The notes below the pieces were generated by a model. It was not told the DNA's origin, searched no databases, and was given only the letters and a program-made list of their open reading frames with translations. A stretch of DNA of 23,653 nt, taken from contig UZAE01013330.1 in the NCBI GenBank assembly GCA_900617975.1, positions 1 to 23,653 of the forward strand. The letters are read 5' to 3'. Positions within the stretch are counted from its first letter, which is position 1. Every line of letters begins with the position of its first letter. Source of the stretch: Rodentolepis nana (Eukaryota; Platyhelminthes; Cestoda; Cyclophyllidea; Hymenolepididae). The translations under genes were made by a program, and so were the position numbers. This document shows positions 9,401 to 18,170 of the stretch, one piece after another.

Positions 9401-11645
9401 GGGTGCACTGTCACCGTCAATTAGGAGAGAGGTTGCGATGGCAAGAGCAAAATTGGTGTAGATATCACAGATGCTGCAAGGAATGAGGAGCATAAAGCGA
9501 CACTATTCACCTTCTGGCAGACCTTAGAAACTAGTCCAATTGAAGTCTTGGACAATAGCATAGTAGGCACTATGGGCTTATGGCTTTTAAATAATTGTGA
9601 TGGCGTTAGTACTTACTCGATGAGTGCGAAGCTAACGGAAACCACACCCGTTCTGGTGGGATCAGCTAAAGTTGAATCCGGTTGGCAGGCTACTTGCATT
9701 CGTCTCTGAAGGACGAAAAAAGGGGCAATGATTAAGAAACCAATTTTTACAGAATAATGAAAAATATTTTCAAATAGAAATGTTTCCTAACAAGTGGACA
9801 ACGGCCTGCGTGCATCAGGTGGCAAAATTAATGATTTATTAAACGAAGTTGTGGTGTTATTTTAAGCAATTGCAGCAAATTTGGAAAGAATACATCAAGT
9901 AGCCTACAAAGGAAAATAATGACACCAACTCCTCAAAGCCACTACGAAGTAGTCAAAGACAACAGCAATTCCACGGAATAGTATGAAGAATGACTCCCTA
10001 AGCGTTTTGAAGTTTTTATTTCATCGCACTCTATTATTCAAGTACGGGGTGTGCGATAGACTTACCTCCACGTGGTGCACCCTGGGGAACGTATACTCAT
10101 ACGGCAAAAAAGTCTAAACTGGCAGTTGACTTCTGACTTCAAATTGCCATCACCCCACTGTATGTCATATTCGACCCCTTCCACAGTACTCAACTTACCT
10201 TTTCTCTGCCTTTTTGTCTGTCTCTGTTACATCTGTGAATCATTATTCTGTCCCCCCTCTCGACTTTTTGTCACTTTGATGCTCCTCCTCCTCTCTGCGA
10301 AGCCCGAAGTCAGCTAAATGGCTAATGATAACTATCAAAACGCCTGTTACTCTAATAATATGGATAAGAAAAAAGAATACATCAAAATCATAAATTATCT
10401 AATAAATAAATAGGTACCTAATACACCACAAAGAATGGACACTTTTATGACCCATTTATAGAAATATAAAAGCAAAACAAGACTTAAATCAACCAAGTCA
10501 CAATTAGTGACGAAATAACTACCGGCTCTGTCCATCTAGGTTCTAAAGGTACTTTCGGCGATGGATCTTGGGCATCGAATTTCGAGAGGCACTGAGCATC
10601 CAAGTATTCCAAGCACCCATCCAACTCCATATTTCCGTAAGTATAGAAGCTGCAATCGAAATTAGATTAATATAAAAATGCCTTCAGATGTACATAGTAG
10701 ACAAAGTACACACTTGGCGTTACTGGGATGGTAAAAAGTACTATGGAATTTCTTCAGATCCTTCCAGGTAAGATTTGGAATACAATCAGGATGGCCTCCA
10801 CTAACATATCCGTAACTCACTGGGAGCAGATTATTCTCCACAACTTGAGCCAAATGATTTAGAGAGTTGGACTAAAGAACAAAAGATTCCTTCAAAATAC
10901 ACCCTAATCAAGATCTAATGTTATAGAGAAAATGGATCAAAACTTACAAATACACCCTTCATTTCGTTGTAAACAACGCCTTTAAGGATAAGTTTAGAAG
11001 AAGAATCTGTAAGATTTTCAGGTTCCAGACGCCAGCCTTCTTGCCTGAAAAGCAGGATTAGTTAAAACAAAGAAAGGGCAAAGTGATTATACACTAAAAT
11101 AACCCACATGAAATCTAATTTTGTTAATTTAGGGAAGAATGCTGCATCTACGTATACAGACAGAAGATTTTCGTAATCCGTACTATTCATCGTGCTGAAG
11201 GGATACATAGTCCAATCGTTAGCTGTGTAAGCGTTCATGAAAGTAGCCTGACTTCGACGAAGCATTTTCATGAATGGGTCTCGAACAGGATATTTTTGAG
11301 AACCGCAAAGTACGGTGTGCTCAAGAATGTGAGAAACTCCAGTACTATCAGATGGTGTCGTCCTAAACTGGACACTAATTGAAAAAAACACGCGGTAGTC
11401 TCACCAACAACATTTGTGTAAATTACTGTTACTATCTACTTACCTAAATGCTCGATTAGGGTCATCACGGAACAAATGAACTAAATTAGCCCCGGATTTT
11501 TCATGGTGCATTTGCACAACAAACAATTTAAACTCGTCAATGTTAAATGACTGAAGAATGAATAAGAATAATAGTATTTTACTTTAAGCACCCGAAACCC
11601 TCGAAGTAAATTACCGCTATTTAAAGCGGCGATTTTTTCCAACAT
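3538..11645 (-). CDS. PITRM1: Presequence protease, mitochondrial (M16C metalloprotease), 16 exons, complete
   Basis: PITRM1/PreP degrades cleaved targeting presequences and other short peptides in the mitochondrial matrix. Exons in transcript order: 11583-11645, 11444-11550, 11108-11374, 10948-11044, 10714-10871, 10523-10649, 9617-9705, 9209-9473, 8792-9146, 8455-8707, 8047-8339, 6649-6868, 6159-6389, 5884-6006, 4012-4126, 3538-3804. All have GT-AG borders and matching phases, summing to 3030 nt and 1009 residues (human about 1037). The inverted zinc motif HILEH is at residues 72-76, and the third ligand is E173 in YNEMKG, 98 residues after E75. The C-terminal half has [11 protein letters not shown] with R860 and Y866, the conserved Arg/Tyr pair of the family. 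The end ([16 protein letters not shown], then ...[12 protein letters not shown]) also matches. The start is the first in-frame ATG; little or no targeting peptide precedes the conserved region, so a 5' exon could be missing. Introns hold a LINE, a mariner remnant and a SINE-like copy. Confidence 0.95.
4332..4344 (+). repeat. Target-site duplication, left copy, of the LINE insertion
   Basis: AATATTCGAACAT occurs here and again, with no mismatch, at 4975-4987, directly flanking the LINE fragment. A 13-bp direct repeat at both ends of a 5'-truncated element with a simple (AAT)n tail is the hallmark of target-primed reverse transcription. It fixes the insertion limits at 4345 and 4974. Confidence 0.9.
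4345..4916 (+). pseudogene. LINE polyprotein 3' remnant: RNase H and CCHC zinc finger, two stops
   Basis: One frame runs from 4345 to the natural stop TGA at 4914-4916, broken by two internal TGA codons (4617-4619 and 4668-4670) and no frameshift. The first part ends an RNase H fold: [19 protein letters not shown] carries the His-region loop and the last catalytic Asp (GNELAD). The position usually written GHCG has Arg here (GRCG). After the second stop come [17 protein letters not shown] and a CPLC...THLIRCPAL zinc finger, then YWEARRRL, the standard end of this protein type in arthropod LINEs. The copy cannot encode a working enzyme because everything upstream (endonuclease, reverse transcriptase) is missing. 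Confidence 0.9.
4345..4974 (+). mobile_element. 5'-truncated non-LTR retrotransposon (LINE) with RNase H domain
   Basis: This 630-bp insertion lies in PITRM1 intron 14, opposite in strand to the gene. It contains the last part of a LINE open frame (RNase H end plus a C-terminal zinc knuckle), a short 3' untranslated region and an (AAT)n tail. It is bounded by a perfect 13-bp TSD. A C-terminal RNase H places it among I/Jockey-related LINEs, but the clade cannot be fixed from this fragment. Its last ~50 bp (from about 4912) match the 3' end of the SINE-like repeat in this window. Confidence 0.92.
4975..4987 (+). repeat. Target-site duplication, right copy, of the LINE insertion
   Basis: This is the exact second copy of AATATTCGAACAT (first at 4332-4344). 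It follows the (AAT)n tail directly, and the last AAT may belong to either the tail or the duplication. Confidence 0.9.
4988..5883. other. Rest of PITRM1 intron 14; unassigned GC-richer block
   Basis: About 900 bases of intron between the LINE and exon 14. From about 5100 to 5260 the plus strand is purine-rich (GAGAG/AAG runs plus a short GTGTGT). From about 5510 to 5730 the base composition is clearly less AT-rich than in other introns, with a short inverted repeat ACATCGG/CCGATGT at 5689-5712. I find no splice-compatible exon or known element there. Confidence 0.4.
6429..6459. repeat. (AG)n microsatellite in PITRM1 intron 12
   Basis: About 15 uninterrupted AG units. In the direction of PITRM1 transcription it is a (CT)n tract 39-69 nt upstream of the acceptor of the exon at 6159-6389, so it may act as an extended polypyrimidine tract. 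Confidence 0.95.
7237..7612 (-). mobile_element. Decayed mariner/Tc1-like DNA transposon, 3' part
   Basis: The minus strand in PITRM1 intron 11 encodes the C-terminal half of a mariner-type DDE transposase. It has [11 protein letters not shown], whose Asp is the second catalytic residue, and then, in a shifted frame, [11 protein letters not shown], matching the usual SPDLTPLDFF block around the third acidic residue. Next come [20 protein letters not shown] and [14 protein letters not shown]. Stops and at least one frameshift interrupt it. The outer end reads CAGGGTGTCTC just inside a TA dinucleotide (7235-7236), as expected for a terminal inverted repeat with a TA target. The opposite end and the first half of the transposase are missing or unrecognisable; the left limit near 7612 is approximate. 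It runs in the same direction as PITRM1 and is inactive. Confidence 0.82.
7613..8046. other. Remaining PITRM1 intron 11 sequence next to the transposon remnant
   Basis: AT-rich sequence without exons. A short inverted repeat, CACAGTGT near 7628 and ACACTGTG near 7672, could be a worn transposon end, but it does not match the CAGGGTGTC end at 7237. Confidence 0.4.
10046..10359 (+). mobile_element. SINE-like repeat, copy B, in PITRM1 intron 6
   Basis: It begins with the conserved GGGGTGTGCGATAGAC and CCACGTGGTGCACC, passes through a long pyrimidine-rich middle, and ends with GCTAATGATAACTATCAAAACGCCTG and an AT-rich tail. The usual CCATTTGA after GCCTG has been replaced by TTACTCTAATAAT. In PITRM1 RNA the copy is antisense, so it supplies the string GAG-GTAAGT inside an 817-nt intron. 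No clear TSD was found; a possible pair near 10028 and 10349 is too weak to claim. Confidence 0.85.
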
Positions 11646-12453
11646 GCTGATAATAATGCCAAAACCAGATGACAAGCTTATAAAGAGCGGCGTTGCTTTG
11701 GTATATATAAATAAGTTGGGGGAGATTTTATACTACTGAACATTAACTTAAATAAAAAATATTATTATCGATTAATATTATTGCACAAATTAATTAAAAG
11801 AGCGTTAATTACACCTAAAGCAACTTTCAGCGAACACCAAAACGCCCAACAGATGATAATAAGGAGTCAAGGTAAGAATCGAAAGAAACGACAAGATGAA
11901 TTTGTTGGATACTAACTAAATATGCGTTTAAATCAAAAAATAGAATTTCAGGAGGTATTCACTTTATTTCAACGACAGCTTCAATGTATGGCAAATATTC
12001 GCCAGTATTATTTTGTCAAAGTGATAAGATCCTAATTAAACCTTGTCATTTTAATTAAATTTTTCAAAGAATGATTGCGTGTATAAATGTTTGCTTCCGG
12101 CTGTTCAGTAAATGAAATCTTAAAATGGCAACGTTAAATACGTTAATTTTGTTTCATCTTTAAATCCGAAAGTTCTAGACACTCAGAATATTTATTAATA
12201 AATTTAAAACCTAACTATTGACTTAAGAAACAATTTTCAAGGCGCGATAAGTGCGGATTGCAAAATTTTACGGGAGAAATGCAATTCTTTTCGTAAATTC
12301 CGACAAGTTTGTCGGTCGCAATTATTTTTACCACTGTCCGCTCTATTAAATTTTTCTTAATTTGCTTTTCTTCAATGATATTATCTGTTGTTTCAATTAA
12401 ATATTCGATAAATAAACTTCGGTTGGTAAATTTTTCTCATGTTATAGAGCCAT
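11646..12453. other. Upstream region of PITRM1; no gene seen
   Basis: AT-rich sequence immediately upstream of the PITRM1 start codon. It should contain the PITRM1 promoter and 5' untranslated region, and possibly an unseen 5' exon with the targeting peptide. No open frame of note was found. Confidence 0.4.
11727..11733 (-). promoter_or_regulatory. Possible TATA box of PITRM1
   Basis: TATAAAA reads on the minus strand about 82 nt upstream of the start codon. If used, transcription would begin about 50 nt before the ATG with no upstream intron. In sequence this AT-rich such a match is expected by chance, so confidence is low. Confidence 0.25.
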
Positions 12454-12466
12454 CAAACGCAAATAA

Positions 12467-12921
12467 GTTATTGATATCAAATGGCAGGCGACTCGATTGT
12501 TATCATTAGCCCTTTAGTTGACTTCAGGATTCACAGAGGGGAGGAACATCAAACTTCAAAAGTCGAGAGGAGGGAGAGGGGAACGAAAGGGTGTTTCAAA
12601 GATGTAAAAGAGACAGACACAAAGGTAGAATAGGTGAGGTGAATACTGTGGAAATAGTCGAATTTGGCATAGAGTGAGGTGATGGTGAGGAGAGTACTGT
12701 GGAAATAGTCGAACATGGCATAGCGTTTTCAAAGATGTAAAAGAGACAGACACAAAGGTAGAAAACAGGTGGGGCGAGAAATGTAGAAGTAGTGGAATAT
12801 GACATGCAGTGGGGTCATGGTAGTTTGAAGTCAGAAGTCAACTGCCGAATAATGGACTTATTTCATATGAGTATACCTTGCCAGGGTGCCCCACGTGGAG
12901 GTAAGTCTATCGCACACCCCT
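12467..12921 (-). mobile_element. SINE-like repeat, copy C, longest copy with internal duplications
   Basis: This full-length copy runs from the LINE-like tail (GATATCAAATGGCAGGCG on the plus strand) to the GGGGTGTGCG end. Candidate TSDs are 12454-12466 and 12922-12934 (CAAACGCAAATAA and CAACCGGAAATAA, 11/13 identical). It is longer than its relatives because the middle is duplicated with a 133-bp period. It keeps CACGTG and, on the plus strand, GAG-GTAAGT. Confidence 0.88.
12594..12860. repeat. Internal 133-bp tandem duplication within SINE-like copy C
   Basis: TTTCAAAGATGTAAAAG occurs at 12594 and again at 12727, followed each time by AGACAGACACAAAGGTAGAA. Nested in the first unit, ACTGTGGAAATAGTCGAA occurs twice about 50 bp apart (near 12645 and 12695). 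The shorter copies have one of each, so the duplications arose in this copy or its source. Confidence 0.8.
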
Positions 12922-12934
12922 CAACCGGAAATAA

Positions 12935-13634
12935 CGAGGGCAGTAGAAATTCATCTATCTCAAAGGACATGTTATTATAAATTTGATCATATTTGCTATA
13001 AGCGACCATTTAGTAAATAATGGAAAAAGGCTATCTCATATAAATCATTATTTCAGGTACATGCTCTATTTTAATGAATGAATTTTTAAGTTGATAAATA
13101 ATCCATTTTTGTTAATATTTCATCCATTAATCCATAAAATATCCACTTAATTAAGCAAATTTTCGGCGTTGGTATTGTTGGGTTAAATAAAACTCAGAAT
13201 TTCCAATTTTTATTTTTCTTAAAATTTTTGATCCTTTCAGTCCGGCCGCCATTAATCAATTTCATATGCACACTACATGCATGAATTTAAAATATTTTTT
13301 CTAGCAATATATTTTGGTTTATTAATAACAAATTAAAAAATCATGTCATGTATTACCAAGTACATTCTTACTAATATGTTAATAAGAAGCAAGTATGGAT
13401 GTGATTGAGAGTTCAGGAAAATCCTGGTTTTCATTTTTCGATGTTTTCACTTGAAATATTCAGTCTATAATTAAGCTTTCATAATCTACGAACAATTTTA
13501 GTTTTTGAAAACGTACATTATGAGGCTTTTCTCAATTAAATAATCAAATAAGGTCATTTTTTTCATGAAATGAAAGAAGTGTGCAATAAATTTCCAGAAA
13601 TATTTAATGATTGTATTTACTTATCTTTTTGTTC
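12935..13634. other. AT-rich spacer between SINE-like copies C and D
   Basis: No gene, no shared repeat and no RNA gene recognised. Confidence 0.5.
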
Positions 13635-13944
13635 ATATCAAATGGCAGGCCTCATGACAAGTATCATTAGCCCTTTAGTTCACTTCGGGCTTCGGAGAGG
13701 GGAGGATCATCAAAGTCATAAAATGAAGAGGGGAGAATAGAAGAGTGATTCACGGTTTTAAGGGGGACAGACATAAAGTTTGAGGAATAGGTGGGGTGAG
13801 TGCAGTGGAAATGGTTATATATGATAACCAGTCTAGTCACGGTAGTTTGAAGCGAGAATTCAACTTCCGGTTAATAGACTTTTTTGCTGTATGAGTATAT
13901 GTTGCCCAGGGTGCACCTCGTGAAGGTATGTCTATCGCATACCC
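13635..13944 (-). mobile_element. SINE-like repeat, copy D, the most diverged full copy
   Basis: It matches the family along its whole length, from ATATCAAATGGCAGGC to TCTATCGCATACCC on the plus strand. It has more substitutions than other copies, including loss of the CACGTG palindrome (CCTCGTGA) and a change of GTAAGT to GTATGT. No TSD was found, in keeping with greater age. Confidence 0.85.
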
Positions 13945-15210
13945 AGTGCCATTGGAAGAATTGTTAAAGTTATTTAAAATTAGTTCGTGGTTTACTTAGT
14001 TTTTTTTAACTTTAATTCTGTAGAGATGCAAAATCCTAACTGACTAACTATCAAAAGATTTCGGTCAAATAAAAAAATAACAAAGGAACTGAATATACCA
14101 AGCTTAAAATTGTCCATGTGATAATTATTTCCAGGATCTTTAATGCGCTAGTGGTAATTTAATTTGTATAACAAGCAGTGTGTAAATGGAACAAAATTCT
14201 ATACAAACGAGTACTTGTAAATCGTGCTTCTTAATTTTATGCTTACATGTTAAGTTGAAACTATAGTCATTACTGAATTTGTTGTCCATCTATTTTGTGG
14301 TTTAGAAATCAAGATGATGGTTAAAAATGAGAAAATTATTTCTTTGAAATGAAATACAAGCAAATGTCATGAGAATTTTAAATATAATTTAGAGATTAGC
14401 AAAATTCGCAACCATGGTAACAAGATTTTAAGAGTTAGAGCCAAGTTCACTGGTTTGCTGTAGGCCCACTTTCGTTAGTGTTGACAAAAACAGCAGCAAA
14501 GCCAAATAGCTAATAATGGCAAACGGCAGACAACGCCCACTTTCAGATAAGAATGTGGAAAGTTGGGGTGAAAAAAACAATAACGGCGTTTAAAATCAAC
14601 GAAAATCCAAGAGAATCAAAATCGATACAACTGCGATTGTGATTTGGACACAAGGTGGAAGGAGTTCAGTGATTGTGCCTTATTTGCATAAACCTTCGAT
14701 TATAAAATCAAATTTGCTTAAACAAAACTTTAGGTCAATAGTTTGCTTAAAAAATAACTTTCAAATTGAGTGCGGTGTGCAATCATTTAAACAAAAATAC
14801 TTTATTGCAGATTATTTCGGTTATAGTCATGACTTGATTCTCTTCTCTATGCGGCCAACAATTGGTGATTTTACAACGAGGTTAAGAAAAAATAACTTTC
14901 CAGAAATCATCCTCCTTCCCACTTTCTTCCTCCAAAATTTCCTCCTCCTAAACTGGCATAAGCACAACGCTACTAATAATAGCATGAAACTGCTGGCAGT
15001 CCTAACTTTATCCTTTACAAGACAAAGTGCAACTTGCCAATACGAACTTCCACTTATTTACGCAACTGCCTATTGGCTCATTTTTGTCATCGGCGTTATA
15101 TACAAGTCACACTCATTCCTCACGTATTAGTTATTTCCAATTTAGAAGAATAATAATTCAGTAAGTTTGCCTGCTTTGAGCTAATTGCGTCTAAATTGGA
15201 ACCTCTCCAT
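13945..15210. other. Intergenic; long but unconvincing open frame
   Basis: A 163-codon open frame (14639-15130, plus strand) lacks an ATG at its start. It is rich in Phe, Leu, Ile and Asn as expected from AT-rich noncoding DNA, and shows no motif. I see no other content. Confidence 0.5.
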
Positions 15211-15225
15211 ACATAGTCGAATATA
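15211..15225 (+). repeat. Target-site duplication, left, of SINE-like copy E
   Basis: ACATAGTCGAATATA here matches ACATAGCCGAATATA at 15625-15639 in 14 of 15 bases, directly flanking copy E. This is the clearest sign that the family moves by retroposition. Confidence 0.85.
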
Positions 15226-15624
15226 GTTATTTCAAATGGCAGGCGTTATGATAGGTATCATTAGCCCTTTAGTTCCGGCGCCCTGCTTCACAAAAAGGAA
15301 GAGGAACACCAAAGTGGCAAAAAGTTCACAGAAAGGAAGATAAACATCCAAGTGGTAAAAAGTCGCTTCACAGAAAGGAAGAGGAACAGCAAAGTGAAAA
15401 AAAGTCGAAATGGGGACAGAATAATGATTCACAGACGTAAATGAGGCAGACAGACAAAGGTAGAAAAAAGGTGATGTGAGTACTGTGAAATTAGTCGAAT
15501 ATGAAATGCAGTCGGGCCATGGTAGTTTGAAGTCAGAAGTCAACTGCCGGTTAATAGACTTTTGCCGTATGAGAATACGTTGCCCAGGGTGCACCACGTG
15601 GAGGTAAGTCTATCGCACACCCCA
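15226..15624 (-). mobile_element. SINE-like repeat, copy E, full length with 15-bp TSD
   Basis: A complete copy of about 400 bp. In sense direction it has the conserved head (GGGGTGTGCGATAGACTTAC, then CCACGTGGTGCACC), a pyrimidine-rich middle with a local triplication, and the tail GGGCTAATGATACCTATCAT...GCCTGCCATTTGAAATAAC. The head bears no convincing tRNA A and B boxes and no match to 5S or 7SL RNA that I can recognise. The promoter type therefore stays open, and a LINE-derived non-autonomous element is an alternative reading. Confidence 0.9.
15286..15407. repeat. Three tandem units of about 40 bp inside copy E
   Basis: Units start near 15286, 15325 and 15366, each reading roughly (C)TTCACAGAAAGGAAGAGGAACA followed by CAAAGTGGCAAAAAGT. 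Other copies have one unit. Expansion is local to this copy. Confidence 0.8.
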
Positions 15625-15639
15625 ACATAGCCGAATATA
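15625..15639 (+). repeat. Target-site duplication, right, of SINE-like copy E
   Basis: ACATAGCCGAATATA, partner of 15211-15225 with one mismatch. Confidence 0.85.
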
Positions 15640-18026
15640 TATTTACCCCGTTTATTGTTATCGCTGATTTAATTTTAAATGCCTTTAAAGTAATAAAAAA
15701 ATCCACCTCAAACTTCAACAAGACTCAATTCAAATAATTTTAGGCATAAAGGTGACGTCGAAATTTTCAAAATATCATTCACACGACTCCGTACTTAGTT
15801 ACCCATACCGTGCGACACAACGCGTTAGTACACAAAATAGGCGAGTAAATAAAAACAAAAGTGTTTTCATGTCTCGTCTATTACTTATAAAAAAAATAAT
15901 GCATTTATGACTGGAATTGTTGAAAATGCAAATAGTTGCAAATAGGATGACATTGCCAATACAAAATAAAATTAGAAAATTCATGTTTAAAATGCATGTA
16001 AATTAAGTTCAATTACAAACTTCAGAATACTAAATGCCCTCAACTTATTGATCTGCCTTAGAGTCGCAAATTATTGACTACTTTATCATTGCTCTGGTGT
16101 TTGGCATAACTTCAAAGTTGCGCAAAGCAACGTCCTAGCAATTTAGCGCACTTTAACAATTGATAATGGCAATTGCTAATTAAGAATTGTTAATTATTTT
16201 TTTTCCTATATAAGGCTGATCATTTTTATCCGAGTACCTCTAATCTCGCCGTAGAGACACCGTCATTCTTTTTCGCCTTATTTGGGCGTAGGCCTGGTCT
16301 CCAAGCGGACGGCTTAAGTAAATCTGGTAAAATGTTTTCATTTGCTTCCATGATTGCAACCTGTCGGAGGATGTGCTACAAGGAGATGCAGTCTGTATAT
16401 TGTCCGCCACCCCCCGCCCACCCCCCTGCGAAGTCCTTTGTGCGGGTCTTATTTCCTTACGCATCATATTTATTATTCATAAAATTAGCATATTTGTTAA
16501 AGTGCGCTACATTACAGAGACGTTGTTTTGCATAATTTTTAAGCAAAGCCTGCCATTAAGGCAATTAAGTGGTATTATTGGGTTTCATGATTTGTGGTTA
16601 TTTCAGAGACCAATCAGATTGCAGAAAAATATAAAAACGCGCCATTTTTAACCACTAAGGATTTTCACAATTTTAACAGCAAAGAGTCTTCTTTTACTCA
16701 GAAAACAGTTAATTTATCTATTCTTGGAATCTAATTAGGAAGTTCATTTGCAGAAATAAAAGTTCTTCAAGCAAAGATGACTTCATATGTCTCTAGAATA
16801 TCTAGATCTAATGTTCATCGAAATTATTACATAATTTTTGCAAAATCTCAGGCTGCACCTGCCTCTCATAATGTGTTTCCTCACATAATTCTAATTCAGA
16901 TAAACAAACAATGACACAAATTTGCACATTTCATGCCTTAAAATCGATCCAGCATGACTTGCCTTTGCGATTACCCGCGTTTGAGCAACAATCACCCCCA
17001 AAATCCTGCCTTTTTGTTCACTAGATGTAATAAATATGCCTCCTAAACGGACATAAGAAGGGATTTTGTACTTTTGCCTCCTTACATGTCTCGCACCATG
17101 AACAAATCCCCGAATGTTATTCGAGCTCAAGGCACGTTCGCTTGACATCCAAAGTGTTCGACAATTGGTGAAGTTAAATGCAATTAATCTGAGGAAATAA
17201 GTCATGCTAAGTCCCTTTGTCTGACAAATGGAAGAGGGTTGAAAGAGGTGGCACAAAAATGCAAGCGAATCTGCACTTCCTTACAGTCAATATCTTATTG
17301 GCTCTCGAACTGACGTTATCCCTCCCCATCAGTCTTAGAGGGTCTATTCGATGACTCCCTTTGTAGTCGTGATTGATTTGCATTTAAAGTGACCCGAGGT
17401 TTTATTCATCAAATCTGCCACAATCAGTGTCTATCATCGCCAGATGAGACTTTTGCCCAAGTCTAAGTTACAACCTTTTACACTCCTTCAATTTTAAATG
17501 CTTCGGATGGGGAAATGGTTGGCAATATGAGAGGACAACTTCTCGGGTGACAAGTTGAGGGGCGAAGAAGAGACCTTGAATACTTTACAACTTTTGCGGC
17601 TGACGGCGTTAACAATGGCAGCCTTGTCTTTTAAAACAACGAAAATTGCACCTCAATTCGCATTTGAATTTTTACAAAATAATCATAAGCTCATCCATAG
17701 GAATAAAGTAAAAATTTAAAATTACTATTTAAAGATATTAATTATTGAAAATACGGGAATGTTTCTAAATTGTGGGGCCACTACCCGCAATAATTTTTAG
17801 ATCAAGCCTCAAAAATTGAGGCGATGGCTTAATATTGTGATGTTTTGAGATTTTTAGCTATTTGAGGTAGCAAATCAGGTTACAGCGATGTTGAGTCTAC
17901 ATTTTGGTAACGTGGTAACTAAGACCTTCAAACCATATAAACAAAGGTACGCATAGTGCGTAATTTGATTTGAAGGAATTACAAAAGACTTGTACGCCAA
18001 TTAAAAGTAAAATTATTTTCCTCACT
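15640..18026. other. Intergenic, no gene assigned; higher-complexity block 16.2-17.65 kb
   Basis: No exon could be supported. About 16210-16470 and 16890-17640 are less AT-rich and more complex than the surroundings. A 121-codon minus-strand frame at 16891-17256 has no recognisable domain and no splice-compatible neighbours, so I do not call it. The block could hold regulatory DNA, a noncoding RNA or a decayed gene. Confidence 0.4.
17370..17383 (+). promoter_or_regulatory. Overlapping HOX/PBX-like and POU octamer-like motifs
   Basis: TGATTGAT (17370-17377) overlaps ATTTGCAT (17376-17383), the exact octamer ATGCAAAT on the other strand, in the more complex block upstream of VPS13. Motif matching of this kind gives many false positives. 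Confidence 0.2.
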
Positions 18027-18038
18027 TACCGAAATATT
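18027..18038 (+). repeat. Candidate TSD, left, of the split SINE-like copy F
   Basis: TACCGAAATATT lies directly outside the tail end of the partial copy at 18039-18153. It matches TACGGAAATATT at 22399-22410, directly outside the head end of the partial copy at 22278-22398, in 11 of 12 bases. Confidence 0.65.
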
Positions 18039-18153
18039 TATTAATATCAAATGGCAGGCGTTTTGATAGTTATCATTAGCCCTTGAGTTAACTTCAGGCT
18101 TCACAGAGGAGGAGGGAGAACATCAGAGTGTCAAAATTTCGAGAGAGGGTGGG
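18039..18153 (-). mobile_element. SINE-like repeat, copy F, tail half, ends at an N
   Basis: Matches the family from the LINE-like tail (ATATCAAATGGCAGGCGTTTTGATAG... on the plus strand) through CATCAGAGTGTCAAAATTTCGAGAG, then stops abruptly at the N at 18154. The head half is missing here. The piece at 22278-22398 has exactly the missing end and probably belongs to the same insertion. Confidence 0.85.
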
Positions 18154-18154
18154 N
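18154..18154. other. Ambiguous base / unsized assembly join
   Basis: A single N interrupts a SINE-like copy and is followed by a (GT)8 tract. A lone N at a repeat break suggests a gap or contig join of unknown length. Confidence 0.7.
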
Positions 18155-18170
18155 GTGTGTGTGTGTGTGT
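18155..18170. repeat. (GT)8 microsatellite
   Basis: Eight GT units directly after the N at 18154; none of the other repeat copies has them at this point. Confidence 0.9.

Noticed and set aside
10028..10359. TSD for SINE-like copy B (ACTCTATTATT versus ACTCTAATAAT)
   Set aside because: Only about 8 of 11 AT-rich positions match and the left repeat does not abut the element, so chance is likely.
14639..15130. 163-codon plus-strand open frame
   Set aside because: No ATG start, composition typical of AT-rich noncoding DNA (Phe, Leu, Ile, Asn), no motif and no splice partners.
15577..15624. U1 snRNA origin for the SINE-like head because it contains ACTTACCT
   Set aside because: The match ends after about eight bases. 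It exists only because the other strand is a 5' splice-site consensus; the rest does not resemble U1.
15226..15624. Hammerhead ribozyme or tRNA promoter in the SINE-like element
   Set aside because: No CUGANGA...GAAA core. TGGTGCACCCTGG is only a poor A box and no good B box follows.
16240..16467. Possible tRNA or other small RNA in the GC-richer stretch (AAGCGGACGGCTTAAG resembles a tRNA-Leu/Ser D-arm)
   Set aside because: No B box (GGTTCGANTCC) at the right distance and no acceptor-stem pairing.
16891..17256. 121-codon minus-strand open frame
   Set aside because: No recognisable domain and no neighbouring exon of compatible phase; its length is modest for this composition. Kept only as a higher-complexity block.
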